A stretch of DNA of 5,282 nt from Planctomycetaceae bacterium (GTDB taxonomy: Bacteria > Planctomycetota > Planctomycetia > Pirellulales > Pirellulaceae): positions 1-5,282 of the forward strand of contig REEF01000348.1 in NCBI GenBank assembly GCA_007695205.1. The letters are read 5' to 3'. Below the pieces are notes generated by a model. It worked only from the letters and a program-made list of their open reading frames with translations, made no database searches and had not been told where the DNA came from. Positions 5,243 to 5,282 of this stretch are shown here, piece by piece. Position numbers and translations under genes: made by a program. Numbering within the stretch: the stretch's first letter is position 1; every line of letters starts with the position of its first letter.

Positions 5243-5282
5243 TCTAAGCTGCTAAGCGGCAAAGGCAAGAGGAGATTTCCGC

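Larger units (their letters stand above)
5076..5282 (-). repeat. Right copy of the direct repeat, reaching the window edge
   Basis: This is the partner of 221-427, in the same orientation. It carries the same elements on the minus strand: the conserved block at the window edge, the 20-codon frame (5242-5180), a hairpin (5168-5146) and the terminator-like hairpin (5131-5083). It sits immediately upstream of the dioxygenase-rhodanese gene, its T-run ending 65 nt before that gene's ATG. It may therefore be the end of an upstream unit or a leader controlling the operon. The true 5' border cannot be seen because the window stops inside it. Confidence 0.9.

Noticed and set aside
221..5282. Composite transposon or insertion sequence made by the two flanking repeats
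   Set aside because: The repeats contain no transposase, no inverted terminal repeats and no target duplication that I can see, and each ends in a terminator rather than a mobile-element end.

Overview
The window carries a compact, one-directional gene cluster on the minus strand for handling sulfide-derived sulfur and inorganic sulfur anions. In transcription order (right to left) it holds: a metallo-beta-lactamase-fold protein with two rhodanese domains, resembling persulfide dioxygenases (5017-3644); two half-size YeeE/YedE-type membrane proteins (3607-3011 and 2994-2380); and a SulP-family anion transporter with a C-terminal STAS domain (2373-565). Gaps between the genes are 36, 16 and 6 nt, so they are probably one operon. 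A plausible division of labour is that the enzyme oxidises or transfers persulfide sulfur, the YeeE/YedE pair moves thiosulfate or a related sulfur species, and SulP moves sulfate, sulfite or another anion. This is inferred from families and gene order. No transcription regulator is present in the window.

A repeated element flanks the operon. A sequence of about 207 nt at 221-427 (downstream of the SulP gene) recurs at 5076-5282 (upstream of the dioxygenase gene), in the same orientation and aligning without gaps. By hand count 26 positions differ, and the last 63 nt are identical. Read on the minus strand, both copies have the same layout: a conserved block, a 20-codon open reading frame, a GC-rich hairpin, then a strong stem-loop with a T-run like an intrinsic terminator. 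A TATAAA hexamer lies just outside the 5' border of the left copy. The element looks like a small transcribed unit (a structured RNA or a tiny mRNA), or a leader or terminator cassette. It is the least explained part of the window. The right copy runs into the window edge, so its full extent is unknown.

At the extreme left, beyond the left repeat, the first 25 codons of a minus-strand lipoprotein gene are visible (77 to 1), with a good ribosome-binding site and a lipobox. The region from 78 to 564 is otherwise intergenic.

The organism is a GC-rich bacterium. The lipoprotein start (a lipobox followed by SQGTPGG) and the THRNEDY form of the metallo-beta-lactamase motif remind me of Planctomycetota, but this is a recollection and not a proven assignment.
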